Positions 16,099 through 26,372 are shown, numbered from the stretch's first letter. The stretch: 64,000 nt of DNA from JABMMZ01 sp044373665 (GCA_044373665.1 JBIPNH010000002.1:1-64000); one strand, 5' to 3'. Program-made: numbers and translations. The notes: generated by a model from the sequence alone, not told the origin.

Positions 16099-18897
16099 TT
16101 ATTGTTTGTTGATTTTGAAGGTTTGGATATTGTATTGGTCAATGATTCTTATTAAATAAGCACCCTTAATTAAGTCGTTTAGTTTTAAAGTTAATAATAG
16201 CTCGTTATGATATTGGTGATACACAATTTTGCCATCATAGCTCATTATTTCTACCAAGTACGATTTTCGGAATGGTTCTGTCCGATTAAACTGTAGTTGC
16301 AATAAGTCATGGAATGGAATTGGGTAAACGGTAACTTGTTTTCCCTGTTTATTTGAACTGCATTCTCCAAGCTCTGTCTCGGTCAAATCGCCATTTTCTA
16401 TTCCTCTTATTTGATAGTCGGAAAAAGTGTTATTGATGTTAAATACATAATTAGAAGCCCCCATTGTTTTTATACTTTCTATGTAAACCCATTCGTTGTT
16501 GAATAAGCCATACAGCGAAAGTTGATGATATTTATAGACATATTCATCCTTTAATTGAACTGTAACGTAATTGTCGGAACATGTTATATTGACTTCATCC
16601 AAATTAAGTGAGATACACGAAACAGTATGAATTAGAGTATCTAAAACAAAACAATTATTACTATGGTTGGTAATAGTTAATACCATTTCAAAAGTGCCGG
16701 TATTGGGATAAACAACTAAACCTGGATTAATAAGTCCACTTCCAACACTATCATTAGGATTTCCGCCCTCAAAATTCCAAGTATAGATATAACTTGAAGG
16801 GTTTAGGTTTGTACAACTCCAAAATAAAGAATCGTTGCAAAAATTATAGGTTAGATTAACACTTTCCTTAACAGGTAAAGACAACGCACTAATGTTTAAT
16901 GTGTCTTTAACAATACAGCCAGATAATGTGTCTTTTATTGTAAGGTATTTAGATTCGTTGCCAGTTATAGTAGTTGTAAGAGTTGGAGTTCTAACATTAT
17001 TAGGCATCCATAAGTAGCTTGTATAGCTATTATTTTGTGACGGTAAATAGCCCAAAGTTACTGTGGTATTTAAGCAATACGATGTATCAGAACCTACATT
17101 AGAAAGCGGGATGGAATAACTTATGGTATCAAAGAGGCCTTGACTTAAGTTGAAATATGTGCCACTATTGTTCACTTGTAGTTTCATGCCACGAACCATA
17201 TATACATTGTTCCCTGTCAAAGGAAAACTATCGGTAAAGGATGGATTTACAGTTGTGCCAATTTCTACAAAGGTGCTGTCTATGTGTTTTGCCCTAAAAA
17301 TAAGATATTGGTTTACCGCTGTGTCAGTAGGTTTTGTCCAAGACAATTTAAACCTTTGATTACAACTGTCTTGTTTCACAACAAAATCAGAGATTGGTTC
17401 TACAACATTTAAACGGGTTGTTGGGTCACCCATAAGAGCGGGATGTATTTGTAGGTAGCTAAAAGCTGTAGTTGGGTAAAGCAAATAGTTAGCATTTGTA
17501 TCATAATTATACTGAGTTCTCATGGTGCTATAGCCAATAGTTTCACCCAAACCCATGTGATGAAAAAACCAATGTGGTCTGCCCACCCAAAAGGAATTTA
17601 GGACATGACCTTTGGCCGCTAATGGAGCTCTCAGAAGATTATTAGTATTGTCCCAATCGCCAAAATAACTGCCAAATAGACCTGTAAATACTGTTTTTAA
17701 TTCTTGGGTTGAGGACGCCATTTGGGAGGTGTTAGCAACAAACGAAGCACTAGAATATCCACCTGCACCAAATCCATAACTCCATTGGTAAGATTTTGTA
17801 TTTAAAGTGCTCAAATAATCGAGATTAAAACAAGAGTCTTTGTTGATTAATGGTGCTGTATTTCTATAGGCATTGCCAGCAAAATGTTCGTCAATATATG
17901 GATAAGGGTAATTTAAAAGTCCAAAGTTGTCATCTATCAAGCATCTTGGAACAGTGGTAAAATTCAAATGCTTGTAATCGTGGTTTTTCTTAAAATAGCG
18001 CCTCAACAGTTCTCTTTCTGTTTCTGTGAATGATGTAAAATTTGATAAATCAATTCTTCCTACCCCAAGTTCAATTAATGTGGGCAAGGATGTTTGGTCA
18101 AATTTTCCATCAGATGGGTTGTTGTTATTCGCCGTTCTAGCGCCCAAGTTATTGGTTACTGCATTATCAGTCCAACTGGAACTATTTACATCACCATAGT
18201 ATACATCGGCAGGCCAAGCCCCTTCATGACTAGGAGCAGAAAAAGTGGTGTGTCCATCGGGAGGAAAAGTGCCGGATGAAGAAAAGTTTCCTGAGTATGG
18301 AACTGCAACATCACCAATTAAACAAACACTTTTTACCTGAGTTGGATTTGTGTTGTATTCACTTACAATGAATGTCTTAATCGTTGACACACTAGTGCTA
18401 GGAGAAACCCACATTACCTTGGTAAACCAACCATCACCTGTCAAATCATTTTTGAATGTCCTTAAATCATTGGACAAAAACACGCGATGTGTACTGTCTA
18501 TTATTAATAACAGTGTGCCTCGATGTTTGGTAGGTAAAACTCTGTGGCCAGCATAAATATAACCCTGTACTGAGTAGCCATCTTTACCAGTATCTTTTTC
18601 AAATCGGTACTCAAAATGACTGCCGGTTGTAATGGTGTCGCTAAAGGTGGTGTCATTCATATTCAGGGTGCGGTAAGCACTTCCCCAAGTATAGGAGGTT
18701 TTTGATTTTCTGTAAACCCTTTGTGCCCTAGCTGTAGGAGGGGGATTTTTCCAACGAAAATCCAAAATTGATGTTGATGAATTTCGAACTCTTGATACAC
18801 AGGAAACTTCCAAGTTATAATCTCTTATACTTATACTTTGTGAATCAGCATTTATTAATACCAATTGTAAAATAATAATCAGAAGAATCTTTTTCAA
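16099..18897 (-). CDS. Secreted C25-like (gingipain-fold) protein with PKD and T9SS type A sorting domains; catalytic pair apparently missing
   Basis: A 932-residue secreted protein. Parts in order: signal peptide (1-19), N-terminal beta region, a C25-like domain (about 128-500) with VCLIGDVAVPYSG, ADVYYGD, GRIDL and the closing GDPTTRL, an FN3-like region (about 505-595), a PKD-like region with YTWNFEGG (about 700-770), and a type A sorting domain (about 855-932, VYPIPF to QTFKINK). In active gingipain-type enzymes a GHG histidine is followed about 30-40 residues later by the nucleophilic cysteine. Here the matching segments read YGFGAGG (374-380) and GSYFGDWD (409-416), with neither His nor Cys, so it is probably a non-proteolytic relative. 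The alignment was made by eye. Confidence 0.75.
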   Translation of the reverse strand: MKKILLIIILQLVLINADSQSISIRDYNLEVSCVSRVRNSSTSILDFRWKNPPPTARAQRVYRKSKTSYTWGSAYRTLNMNDTTFSDTITTGSHFEYRFEKDTGKDGYSVQGYIYAGHRVLPTKHRGTLLLIIDSTHRVFLSNDLRTFKNDLTGDGWFTKVMWVSPSTSVSTIKTFIVSEYNTNPTQVKSVCLIGDVAVPYSGNFSSSGTFPPDGHTTFSAPSHEGAWPADVYYGDVNSSSWTDNAVTNNLGARTANNNNPSDGKFDQTSLPTLIELGVGRIDLSNFTSFTETERELLRRYFKKNHDYKHLNFTTVPRCLIDDNFGLLNYPYPYIDEHFAGNAYRNTAPLINKDSCFNLDYLSTLNTKSYQWSYGFGAGGYSSASFVANTSQMASSTQELKTVFTGLFGSYFGDWDNTNNLLRAPLAAKGHVLNSFWVGRPHWFFHHMGLGETIGYSTMRTQYNYDTNANYLLYPTTAFSYLQIHPALMGDPTTRLNVVEPISDFVVKQDSCNQRFKLSWTKPTDTAVNQYLIFRAKHIDSTFVEIGTTVNPSFTDSFPLTGNNVYMVRGMKLQVNNSGTYFNLSQGLFDTISYSIPLSNVGSDTSYCLNTTVTLGYLPSQNNSYTSYLWMPNNVRTPTLTTTITGNESKYLTIKDTLSGCIVKDTLNISALSLPVKESVNLTYNFCNDSLFWSCTNLNPSSYIYTWNFEGGNPNDSVGSGLINPGLVVYPNTGTFEMVLTITNHSNNCFVLDTLIHTVSCISLNLDEVNITCSDNYVTVQLKDEYVYKYHQLSLYGLFNNEWVYIESIKTMGASNYVFNINNTFSDYQIRGIENGDLTETELGECSSNKQGKQVTVYPIPFHDLLQLQFNRTEPFRKSYLVEIMSYDGKIVYHQYHNELLLTLKLNDLIKGAYLIRIIDQYNIQTFKINKQ

Positions 18898-19294
18898 AGA
18901 AATTGATTTTAGTTTGGCAAATTTAATAGGATTTGTATTACTATCATTAATAAATATATCATTATCAATTAATATTGTATAGTATAAAGAACAAAATGTA
19001 ATTAGCGTTTTTTAAGCAATATCAAATTGTATTCTTTTTTATTCAAATTATTTATTCATATAACTAGTATTTGACAAACTTTTATTTAATTATTAAGAGT
19101 TTATATAATAAACATAATATGGCTGTAAAAAATTAAATAAATAGTAAAAGTGCCATAGTTTAACTTTCATTTAAAAATGAACCATATTGTTATACTTAAA
19201 TTTTAGTTTTTAATTTAAAGTTTATTAGCAAAAAATTAGTGAATGAAAAAGAAGATAAAGATGATAGTTAAAATTGTGTAAAAGATCAGCGACT
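18898..19294. other. 397-bp very AT-rich intergenic region
   Basis: The gap between the two large minus-strand secreted-protein genes. It holds the -7 box of the C25-like gene at its left end. I see no coding sequence, RNA gene or clear hairpin in the rest, only AT-rich runs. Confidence 0.6.
18918..18925 (-). promoter_or_regulatory. -7 box (TAAATTTG) for the C25-like gene
   Basis: Consensus TAnnTTTG on the minus strand, 20 nt before the ATG at 18897. Confidence 0.5.
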
Positions 19295-22200
19295 TTATTC
19301 ATTCTTTATTAATTTAAATGTTTGTACATTATTTTCATTAATTAGTTTGATGAAATACAACCCTATCGGCAAGGATTGTATTTTTATTGTGTTTATACCT
19401 TCAATTAATGTTTGTGAAAAGTATATTTTTCCATTAATATCAAATAGGTTAAATTGTGTATTAGGAATGAAGGTTTTGGAGACATCAATAATTAAATCTT
19501 CATTACCAATTGGATTAGGATACATTGCAATTTTAAAAACATCTGACGATAATACTCCTAAATTTTGGACATTCCATTCATAAGCGCCAATATCATAAGC
19601 ATTTTCATTCTTATTATTATTTCCCCAATAGTCTCTATTTCCCATATTAATACCAAATAGCATTTGTAGATCTAAGCCAGAATTTCTACAAGGTGAAGTT
19701 TGACGAAAATGAAATGCATTCAATGAATCTGTCGGTTTGGGAAATAAGGTTAAAGGGCTTTTATTAATATCATTTAACATCGGGTTTAAGCTTAATCCTG
19801 TATTAATATTTCCATTTTTTTCGCAAAACGCTCCCCCATTTCGAAAAGCAGACAAAGAATTGAAATTATTGCCATAAGTTATAGAAAATGCTTCTTCGTT
19901 AGCATAATATAAATTGCCAATAAATTTAGGATCTTGTGTTACAAAAGTTGTAGGAACTGTAACTAACGGTAATCCTCCCTTGGTATAAAATATATTATTA
20001 TAACATTCAACTCCCGACATGTTAGTTCCAAAATCGGTCATCTGAAATGCGCCAAATGAATTGTACTTATTTTTAGAAGATGGGGAGACGAAAATAGTAT
20101 TATTATAAAATTTTAATCCGTTCCAACTAGTATTTGGAGCTGTAAATAGTGTTACGGATGAATTATTAGTTCGTGAATCATTTACGCTTATACAGTATCG
20201 AACAGAATTATTACCCCATGGTCTTGCACCGGCAAAATTTCCAAGTAAATATCCAGCTCCATCATTGTCATGTGAAAAACAATACTGTATAACAGAATTA
20301 GTAACACCACCATCTAAATCAAATCCCAATCCATCACAACCTGTTGAAGTTCCAGATGAATTGTGGTGACTTTCACAAAATTGAATAGTAATCGCATTGG
20401 CCGACCAAACCCATATTCCACCAGGACCTCCACAAGCTGTATTCGCAGTTCCTGTATTGTATGCAACACAATGTTCAATTACACTTGAATCTATTTGTGA
20501 TAATACGATACCACTGCCTTTATGAGTTGAAGCTGCATAACCAGTGATGTTATAAACTTCTGTATTTCTTATAATGAATTTTTTATGATGATAAAAATTA
20601 GTGCTTTGATTGTCGAATGCATAAGATACTATTCCATTTTCTCTGCAATCATGCACTTTACAACCGTCAATAACAACATCTTTAAATCCTGCTTTCACAT
20701 TCACATCCCAATTGGAATAAAATCGAATTCCACAAAACCCAAATCCACTTACTTCACAATTTTTAATAGAAATATTGCTCAAATACCCTGAGGTATTCGT
20801 TGTGAAAAACAACATACCATCAATGTCTTTCTGTGTGCCATTTCCAGGACCTGTAAATTTGAGATTGCTAATGTGGAAGCCTTGAGTATTGGTCGCTTTT
20901 AATCCACATTTAGAAGTTAATGTTGTGTTGATTGTAGCTTGACCATTACCATAAGTACTTATAATTATTGGTTTTAAAGCTGTATTACCATCGTTATTGT
21001 CAAACTCTAAATGACCAACAAATGTTTTCCCTCCCTCAAATAATATAGTATCTCCTGGATTAAAATTTTTGGTGTTGATTTTATCCAAACTTGTCCAAGC
21101 TGAAGAAATTGACAATCCATCTGTATTATTTCCAGTAGTATTTACATAATATTTTTTTGAAAATTTGTTTATTGTACTGCCATCATTAAAAAGTTCTGCC
21201 AAACCTTGCGCATACCATCTTGCTAAATAATCATTTGGATGAAGTGAGTTTGATTGACAATGTTTAGCGCCTTTTCTTTTATAGATAGTATCGCTTAAAG
21301 TAGTCATATCAAAAACTGCAATACCAGAAGTTTCCATACTTTTCAGTTGCGTTAAAAATCCATACATTAAAACATCGCCATTTGATGGAGATCCTTGGGA
21401 ATTTACATCGGGCAACATATTTCCAATAAGTATAAACTCCGTATTTGGGTTAGCATTCTTAATTTTATTGATGCTAGATTGCATGCTGTTTTTAAATTGA
21501 GTATTGCTTGTAGTCCCCCAAATGTCGTTCATACCCATGTCTAAAATTACTAAATCCGGCTGATTAGGGACCACCATACTTTCGCAATATTGATCAATCC
21601 ATGCCACCATTTTTCCACCACAAGAGCCATTAATCATTTTAATATCGGAACCAAATCTTGCTTCCAAAGCATTCTCTAATAAATCTACATAACTGCGCAT
21701 GTATGGTTTGGTAGGTGTAAAGTTTTTATCATCACCTGCAAATCCACTTACATTTAGACCAGCGGTTATACTCATTCCATAAGCTTGTATGGTTAACGGT
21801 TGACCAGCTTTTAATTTTGCCATTGTTTTTGGCAGTCTGTCACCTTTGTATCCAAGCATAGATGTGTTAGTCCAATTTTTTCTGTTTGGTATATAGGTAA
21901 TACATGTCCATGATGTAGCTTTAGTATTCATCAAACCATTGGGTTGACCGTTCCCTTTTTTTCCTGCAACGATTGAAACGCTTGAAGAAACTTTTGCAGT
22001 CAGTTGTTTTATGATATTCCCTGTTACTGAATAATCTATATTTTGTGTAAAAGGTTGAGAAAAATCGTAATTTGTCACAGAAATTATTTTCTGTGGTTCA
22101 AACATCAATTTTGCTGTACTATTTATCCCATTTAAAAGGACTAATTCGTTATGAACAGTATCCGATTTCCAAAAGGGTTGGAGGTATTGATTAATATTGC

Positions 22201-22477
22201 AGGTAGGGGCATTAGATGTGTAATTAGGGAATTCATAATAGCCGCCATTACTTGGAGTCACCACTACCCATGCTGTTTTGGCCGGAGTTGCACTCCAACC
22301 CGCTTCTGTAGCATCCACAGAAAGGAGTAAATTGTCATTTATATCGTAGAACTTGCAACTACCACCGGCATAATATATAATGTTTGGTTTTGCTGCAACT
22401 GCACCAACTGGTGGTTGGGCAATTGTTTTAACTGCAAAAAGGAGCAGTGTCATAGTGATTAATGTTTGTTTTTTCAT
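19295..22477 (-). CDS. Secreted SGNH-hydrolase / parallel beta-helix fusion with T9SS type A sorting domain
   Basis: A 1060-residue secreted protein. It has a signal peptide (1-20, ending TIAQ), a beta-rich N-terminal domain, an SGNH/GDSL-type hydrolase domain (about 225-432), a right-handed parallel beta-helix (about 443-900) and a type A sorting domain (about 985-1060). SGNH blocks are visible: nucleophile S236 in YGMSITAG (usual GDS reads GMS), NGSCGG (283-288), DMGMNDIWG (313-321) and H413 in NSLHPND, where the usual DxxH aspartate is replaced by N410. Beta-helix domains of this kind bind or cleave polysaccharides, so an esterase plus glycan-binding or lyase role is plausible but unproven. 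It would be attached to or released from the cell surface through the T9SS. Confidence 0.78.
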   Translation of the reverse strand: MKKQTLITMTLLLFAVKTIAQPPVGAVAAKPNIIYYAGGSCKFYDINDNLLLSVDATEAGWSATPAKTAWVVVTPSNGGYYEFPNYTSNAPTCNINQYLQPFWKSDTVHNELVLLNGINSTAKLMFEPQKIISVTNYDFSQPFTQNIDYSVTGNIIKQLTAKVSSSVSIVAGKKGNGQPNGLMNTKATSWTCITYIPNRKNWTNTSMLGYKGDRLPKTMAKLKAGQPLTIQAYGMSITAGLNVSGFAGDDKNFTPTKPYMRSYVDLLENALEARFGSDIKMINGSCGGKMVAWIDQYCESMVVPNQPDLVILDMGMNDIWGTTSNTQFKNSMQSSINKIKNANPNTEFILIGNMLPDVNSQGSPSNGDVLMYGFLTQLKSMETSGIAVFDMTTLSDTIYKRKGAKHCQSNSLHPNDYLARWYAQGLAELFNDGSTINKFSKKYYVNTTGNNTDGLSISSAWTSLDKINTKNFNPGDTILFEGGKTFVGHLEFDNNDGNTALKPIIISTYGNGQATINTTLTSKCGLKATNTQGFHISNLKFTGPGNGTQKDIDGMLFFTTNTSGYLSNISIKNCEVSGFGFCGIRFYSNWDVNVKAGFKDVVIDGCKVHDCRENGIVSYAFDNQSTNFYHHKKFIIRNTEVYNITGYAASTHKGSGIVLSQIDSSVIEHCVAYNTGTANTACGGPGGIWVWSANAITIQFCESHHNSSGTSTGCDGLGFDLDGGVTNSVIQYCFSHDNDGAGYLLGNFAGARPWGNNSVRYCISVNDSRTNNSSVTLFTAPNTSWNGLKFYNNTIFVSPSSKNKYNSFGAFQMTDFGTNMSGVECYNNIFYTKGGLPLVTVPTTFVTQDPKFIGNLYYANEEAFSITYGNNFNSLSAFRNGGAFCEKNGNINTGLSLNPMLNDINKSPLTLFPKPTDSLNAFHFRQTSPCRNSGLDLQMLFGINMGNRDYWGNNNKNENAYDIGAYEWNVQNLGVLSSDVFKIAMYPNPIGNEDLIIDVSKTFIPNTQFNLFDINGKIYFSQTLIEGINTIKIQSLPIGLYFIKLINENNVQTFKLIKNE

Positions 22478-22703
22478 TTTATAATTTATTTTATAATAAC
22501 AATAGCTTAATATTTTTTACTAAAACATGTTTAATTCTATATTTTATTTTGTATTCAAAGTGGGATTTAAATTTTTTATAATGCGAATATATTTATTTTA
22601 ATAAAATTTTAAAAATAATATAATTAATAATATTAATACCTATATTTAATTTTAAAAAAATTGAATACAAAATCACATTTTTTTATTCTAAACATTTTTT
22701 GTT

Positions 22704-22711
22704 TAAATTTG
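22704..22711 (+). promoter_or_regulatory. -7 box (TAAATTTG) for the small secreted protein
   Basis: Consensus TAnnTTTG with only 4 nt between it and the ATG at 22716, predicting a leaderless or nearly leaderless mRNA. Confidence 0.55.
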
Positions 22712-22715
22712 TAAG

Positions 22716-23186
22716 ATGAACAGTCTTAAAATTACATTAATTGCTATAGTTTCACTCAGTTTTCAATCCCTTTTTGCGCAGGCGACTAAAATTGATATTA
22801 AATCGCCCCAAACTCAAACCAATTATCAAAAAGGAGACACCATTTTTATCTCTGCAGAAGTTAGTTCTGAAGCGGCTTTGCATGACGTAAATGTTGTTAT
22901 TAGTTCTGAAAATGACAGTAATATGGTTTATTTTAATAAAAATTACCATACACACGGTTCTCGTCAAACCATTCAACTGATGTATATTTTGTCTATTGCC
23001 GAAAAAGCTAATTTGCGATTGATGATTTCAACTTATAATCACGGTAATGTGCAAACTGCCAAAAAACAAATGGTGGTAAGATGCAATTATCCAAATGATA
23101 AAGGTAAGTCCGATACGAATAAACCTTCTAAAAATGGAAAATCCAAAAAAGAAAAAAATACTAAAAAAGCTAATGGTAAAAAATAG
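22716..23186 (+). CDS. Small secreted protein with lysine-rich tail
   Basis: I do not recognise this 156-residue protein. It begins with a signal peptide (1-21, ending LFAQ), then has a compact domain of about 100 residues whose beta pattern (DIKSPQTQTNYQKGDTIFISAEVSS) resembles an Ig-like fold with a KGDTI turn. The last about 30 residues are almost all Lys, Asn, Ser and Gly. The basic tail could bind nucleic acid, anionic glycan or the cell surface. It lies 77 bp upstream of the type B sorting-domain protein on the same strand. Confidence 0.6.
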   Translation: MNSLKITLIAIVSLSFQSLFAQATKIDIKSPQTQTNYQKGDTIFISAEVSSEAALHDVNVVISSENDSNMVYFNKNYHTHGSRQTIQLMYILSIAEKANLRLMISTYNHGNVQTAKKQMVVRCNYPNDKGKSDTNKPSKNGKSKKEKNTKKANGKK

Positions 23187-23263
23187 AAAATATTGATATT
23201 TCTGTTTTGGGAAATAGTTATTCTGGTTTAGTTTTTTAAGTCTCTTTTATAACTTATAATCAA

Positions 23264-25096
23264 TTGAGATTTGTACTCATAATATTGTTATTGGCTTTTA
23301 CCAAAAGCGCACTCGCAACTCATATAGTGGGCGGTGAAATGAATTATACATATTTTGGTAACAGACAGTTTAGAATAGTTCTGAAATTGTATGTCGACTG
23401 TGTGTTTGGTCAAGCGGGCGCTATAAGAGACGATGAATATGCAAGAATTGGCGTTTTCTCTAAAGACAATGATAGCTTAATGAATGGGTTAAGTTTTATG
23501 ATAAAACGAAAACCACCTGTAAGGGTTTCCAAAACCAATTATAATTGTATTGCCATACCTCCAAATGCCTGTATCGATGCTTATGATTACGATACTATAA
23601 TTACCTTGCCCGAACATAAAGGGGGTTATGTGTTGTCTTTTCAGCGATGCTGTAGAAATAATACCATCAAAAACATCATTTCTCCCCAATCAACAGGTGA
23701 AAATATTTGGACTTTTATCAATGATTTCGACTCTATAGGAAACAATAGTAGCCCCTATTTTAAGCAATTGCCTCCTAATTTTCTGTGTACGAATGCCCCT
23801 TTAATATTTGACCATTCTGCTACCGATGCCGATGGGGATAGTTTGGTCTATGAGTTTTTTCATCCTTATACCGGTGGTACCCAATTTAATCCAAGGCCCA
23901 ATGTTGTTAATTATGAATCGCCACCCTTTAGTCAAATTGTTTATGAATCAGGATATGGTTTTGCCGATGCTATTAATTCACAGCCTAAAGCCACCATCAA
24001 TGCTAAAACAGGTATTCTCAAAATTACTCCAACTTTAAATGGTCAGTTTGTTGTTGGAATAGTTGTTAAAGAATACCGAAACGGACGTTTAATTGGTTAC
24101 ACTTTTCGCGACTTTCAATTCAATGTTCAAGAATGTGTGTTTGAAACAACATCTGCTTTTACTTCACCCGATATTAATTGCGATAAGCAAGTTGTGTTTA
24201 ATAACACCAGTCAAAATGCGACTCGGTTTTTTTGGAATTTTGGTGACACTTCTACTACCGCTGATACTTCTAGTGATAAAGTAGGGCGCTATACTTACCC
24301 TTTTATTGGCGACTATAATGTAATTTTAATTGCAGCTAACGGAAATTGTGTAGATACCATTATAAAAACAATCACTATTTATGACAAAATAGATTTTAAG
24401 TTGCCCAATGATACTTTTTTATGTTCAGGTGCTAGTTATCTTGTTAAACCTAATCAATTTTATGACAAAACACAATACAGTTGGTCTGATGGTTCAACAG
24501 ATTCGGTATTATTGGTTAGTCAAAAAGGATTGTATTGGCTCAAAATGCAAAGAATAAATTGTGTTTTTACCGACAGTATTTATATTGATTTGGACAGTTT
24601 GAAAATAAGCTTAGTTCTAGATAGTTTACACTGTAATTTAAATGATTTTGATTATATAGGAAGTGTTCAGGTAAAGGGAGCTTTTAATACAATAAATTGG
24701 TTATCGGAACCTCAACAATTTTTGCCCAATTCAAAGGATACAATTGTCAATGTTTTAAAAGCGGGAAAAGTATATGTTTCAGGTATTAAAACAAATGGAT
24801 GTAGCTATGGTGAAGTGATAGAAATTCCAGATTTCAAAAAGAGTAATACCATTAAAATTCCCAATGTATTTACACCTAATGGCGATTTTATAAACGAGTA
24901 TTTCCCCGAACAAAATGCCAACTATTTGTATGATTTAAAAATATTTAACCGTTGGGGACTCTTGATGTTTGAGTCGAGCAATAAGCCTTGGGATGGTGGA
25001 TTGGCTTATGATGGTGTCTATTATTACTTTATAACAATAAAGGACTGCAACTTACAAGAGCAAATTCATGGCGTTATCCATTTAATTGGAGACTAA
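23264..25096 (+). CDS. Secreted PKD-domain protein with gliding-motility-type (CHU_C, T9SS type B) C-terminus
   Basis: A 610-residue secreted protein. No ATG fits; an in-frame stop lies 27 bases upstream, and TTG at 23264 gives a clean signal peptide (1-18, ending ALA), so TTG is the chosen start. A large N-terminal domain opens with THIVGGEMNYTYFG, typical of big secreted Bacteroidota proteins. A PKD-like domain with FFWNFGDTS lies near 320-370. The C-terminus (about 525-610) has VFTPNGDFINEYF, IFNRWG, WDGG and YYYFITI, the hallmarks of the CHU_C/type B sorting domain. This predicts export by the T9SS and retention at the cell surface. Its 3' end meets the permease gene with one base between stops. 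Confidence 0.83.
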   Translation: MRFVLIILLLAFTKSALATHIVGGEMNYTYFGNRQFRIVLKLYVDCVFGQAGAIRDDEYARIGVFSKDNDSLMNGLSFMIKRKPPVRVSKTNYNCIAIPPNACIDAYDYDTIITLPEHKGGYVLSFQRCCRNNTIKNIISPQSTGENIWTFINDFDSIGNNSSPYFKQLPPNFLCTNAPLIFDHSATDADGDSLVYEFFHPYTGGTQFNPRPNVVNYESPPFSQIVYESGYGFADAINSQPKATINAKTGILKITPTLNGQFVVGIVVKEYRNGRLIGYTFRDFQFNVQECVFETTSAFTSPDINCDKQVVFNNTSQNATRFFWNFGDTSTTADTSSDKVGRYTYPFIGDYNVILIAANGNCVDTIIKTITIYDKIDFKLPNDTFLCSGASYLVKPNQFYDKTQYSWSDGSTDSVLLVSQKGLYWLKMQRINCVFTDSIYIDLDSLKISLVLDSLHCNLNDFDYIGSVQVKGAFNTINWLSEPQQFLPNSKDTIVNVLKAGKVYVSGIKTNGCSYGEVIEIPDFKKSNTIKIPNVFTPNGDFINEYFPEQNANYLYDLKIFNRWGLLMFESSNKPWDGGLAYDGVYYYFITIKDCNLQEQIHGVIHLIGD

Positions 25097-25097
25097 T

Positions 25098-26372
25098 TTA
25101 TTTACTTCGCATCGCTTCTACAGGTTGAAGCTGCCCTGCTTTGTACGCAGGAATAAATCCAGAAAGTAAACCGATAACGGATGAAAAAGCAAGTCCAATC
25201 AATACATTTTCTTTGGTTACTAGTAATCTAAAGTTGGATTCAAACTGACTTTCTATAATGACATTCAATAACATTGAAAATCCAAATGTGATTAACAAAC
25301 CAATAATTCCTCCCATTACACTTAATAACACAGATTCTGTAAGAAACTGAATGATAATAAACTCATTTTTAGCGCCTAATGCTTTTTGTATTCCTATTAT
25401 GGCTGTTCTTTCTTTAACCGAAACAAACATAATATTAGCCACCCCAAAACCACCAACGAGTAGAGAGAACAATCCAATAACTAATCCAAATTTATTGACA
25501 CTTTTAAAGAAATCACCAATGGTTTCAGTCAAAAAGGAAATTCTGTTTAATGAAAAATTATCGTCTTGCGAAGGTTTTAATTTTCGAATGGTTCGCATCG
25601 TTCCTCTAATTTCCTCATTCACTGCTATTTCATTCACATTCTCTTTTACTTTTATAATCAACTTTCCTCCGCCTTTTTTACCAGTAGCGTATTCTAAAAA
25701 ACGAATAGGAACTACCATCTTATCATCAAAATCAATATTGATTAAATTGTCTCCTTGAAACTTGAAAACACCAATTACTTTAATGGGTTTGCCAAAAGCG
25801 GTAATGGTTTTTCCAATGATATCTTCATCAGTGGCTAATCCCTTGGCAACATTTGCGCCAATAACAGCAACCGCTAATCCATTTTGGTCTTCGTAAGGAT
25901 TAAAAAATCGCCCTTTTTCGAGTTCTATTTCTTCTATTTTTACAAAATCATAAGTGTAACCATCCACGGTTACATCTTCAACCTCATTATTGTCGTGTTT
26001 AATGGTCGACCTAGAGGAATAGGAATAAGAAAGTGCCTCAAAAAAATGGTTGACCGGATATTGCTTTAGGGTTTTTAATTCTTCTAAATTAGAGTCAGGA
26101 CGTTTTAAATATTCCCACCAAGGGTAATCGCTGCCACCGCCACTCCATTCCCATTTGTCTATATAAATAACATTTTTACCCAAGGATTGAACACTGTTTT
26201 TGATGTTTGCCTCTAATGAATCAACAAGAGTAAAAACTAAAATAACCAAGAAAATACCAATGGTTATGCCAATTACAGATAAAAATGAACGCAGTTTGTT
26301 ACTCAATAGTGATTGAACTGCAAACTTTGCACTTTCATTAACTAGTCGGTAGTATAAGGTCCATTTGTTCAA
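25098..26372 (-). CDS. ABC transporter permease, MacB/FtsX type
   Basis: A 424-residue inner-membrane protein with the four-helix MacB layout: one helix near residues 20-50, a large periplasmic MacB_PCD domain (about 50-275), and three C-terminal helices forming the FtsX domain, which contains IGIQKALGAKNEFIIIQFLTESVLL. MacB-type systems couple ATP hydrolysis in the cytoplasm to mechanical work on periplasmic substrates or lipoproteins. No ATPase gene is adjacent, so its partner must be encoded elsewhere. The gene reads as a single unit. Confidence 0.88.
   Translation of the reverse strand: MNKWTLYYRLVNESAKFAVQSLLSNKLRSFLSVIGITIGIFLVILVFTLVDSLEANIKNSVQSLGKNVIYIDKWEWSGGGSDYPWWEYLKRPDSNLEELKTLKQYPVNHFFEALSYSYSSRSTIKHDNNEVEDVTVDGYTYDFVKIEEIELEKGRFFNPYEDQNGLAVAVIGANVAKGLATDEDIIGKTITAFGKPIKVIGVFKFQGDNLINIDFDDKMVVPIRFLEYATGKKGGGKLIIKVKENVNEIAVNEEIRGTMRTIRKLKPSQDDNFSLNRISFLTETIGDFFKSVNKFGLVIGLFSLLVGGFGVANIMFVSVKERTAIIGIQKALGAKNEFIIIQFLTESVLLSVMGGIIGLLITFGFSMLLNVIIESQFESNFRLLVTKENVLIGLAFSSVIGLLSGFIPAYKAGQLQPVEAMRSK

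Noticed and set aside
19140..19294. Small RNA or coding gene in the AT-rich gap
   Set aside because: No -7 box, hairpin with T-run or open frame of useful length was seen there.
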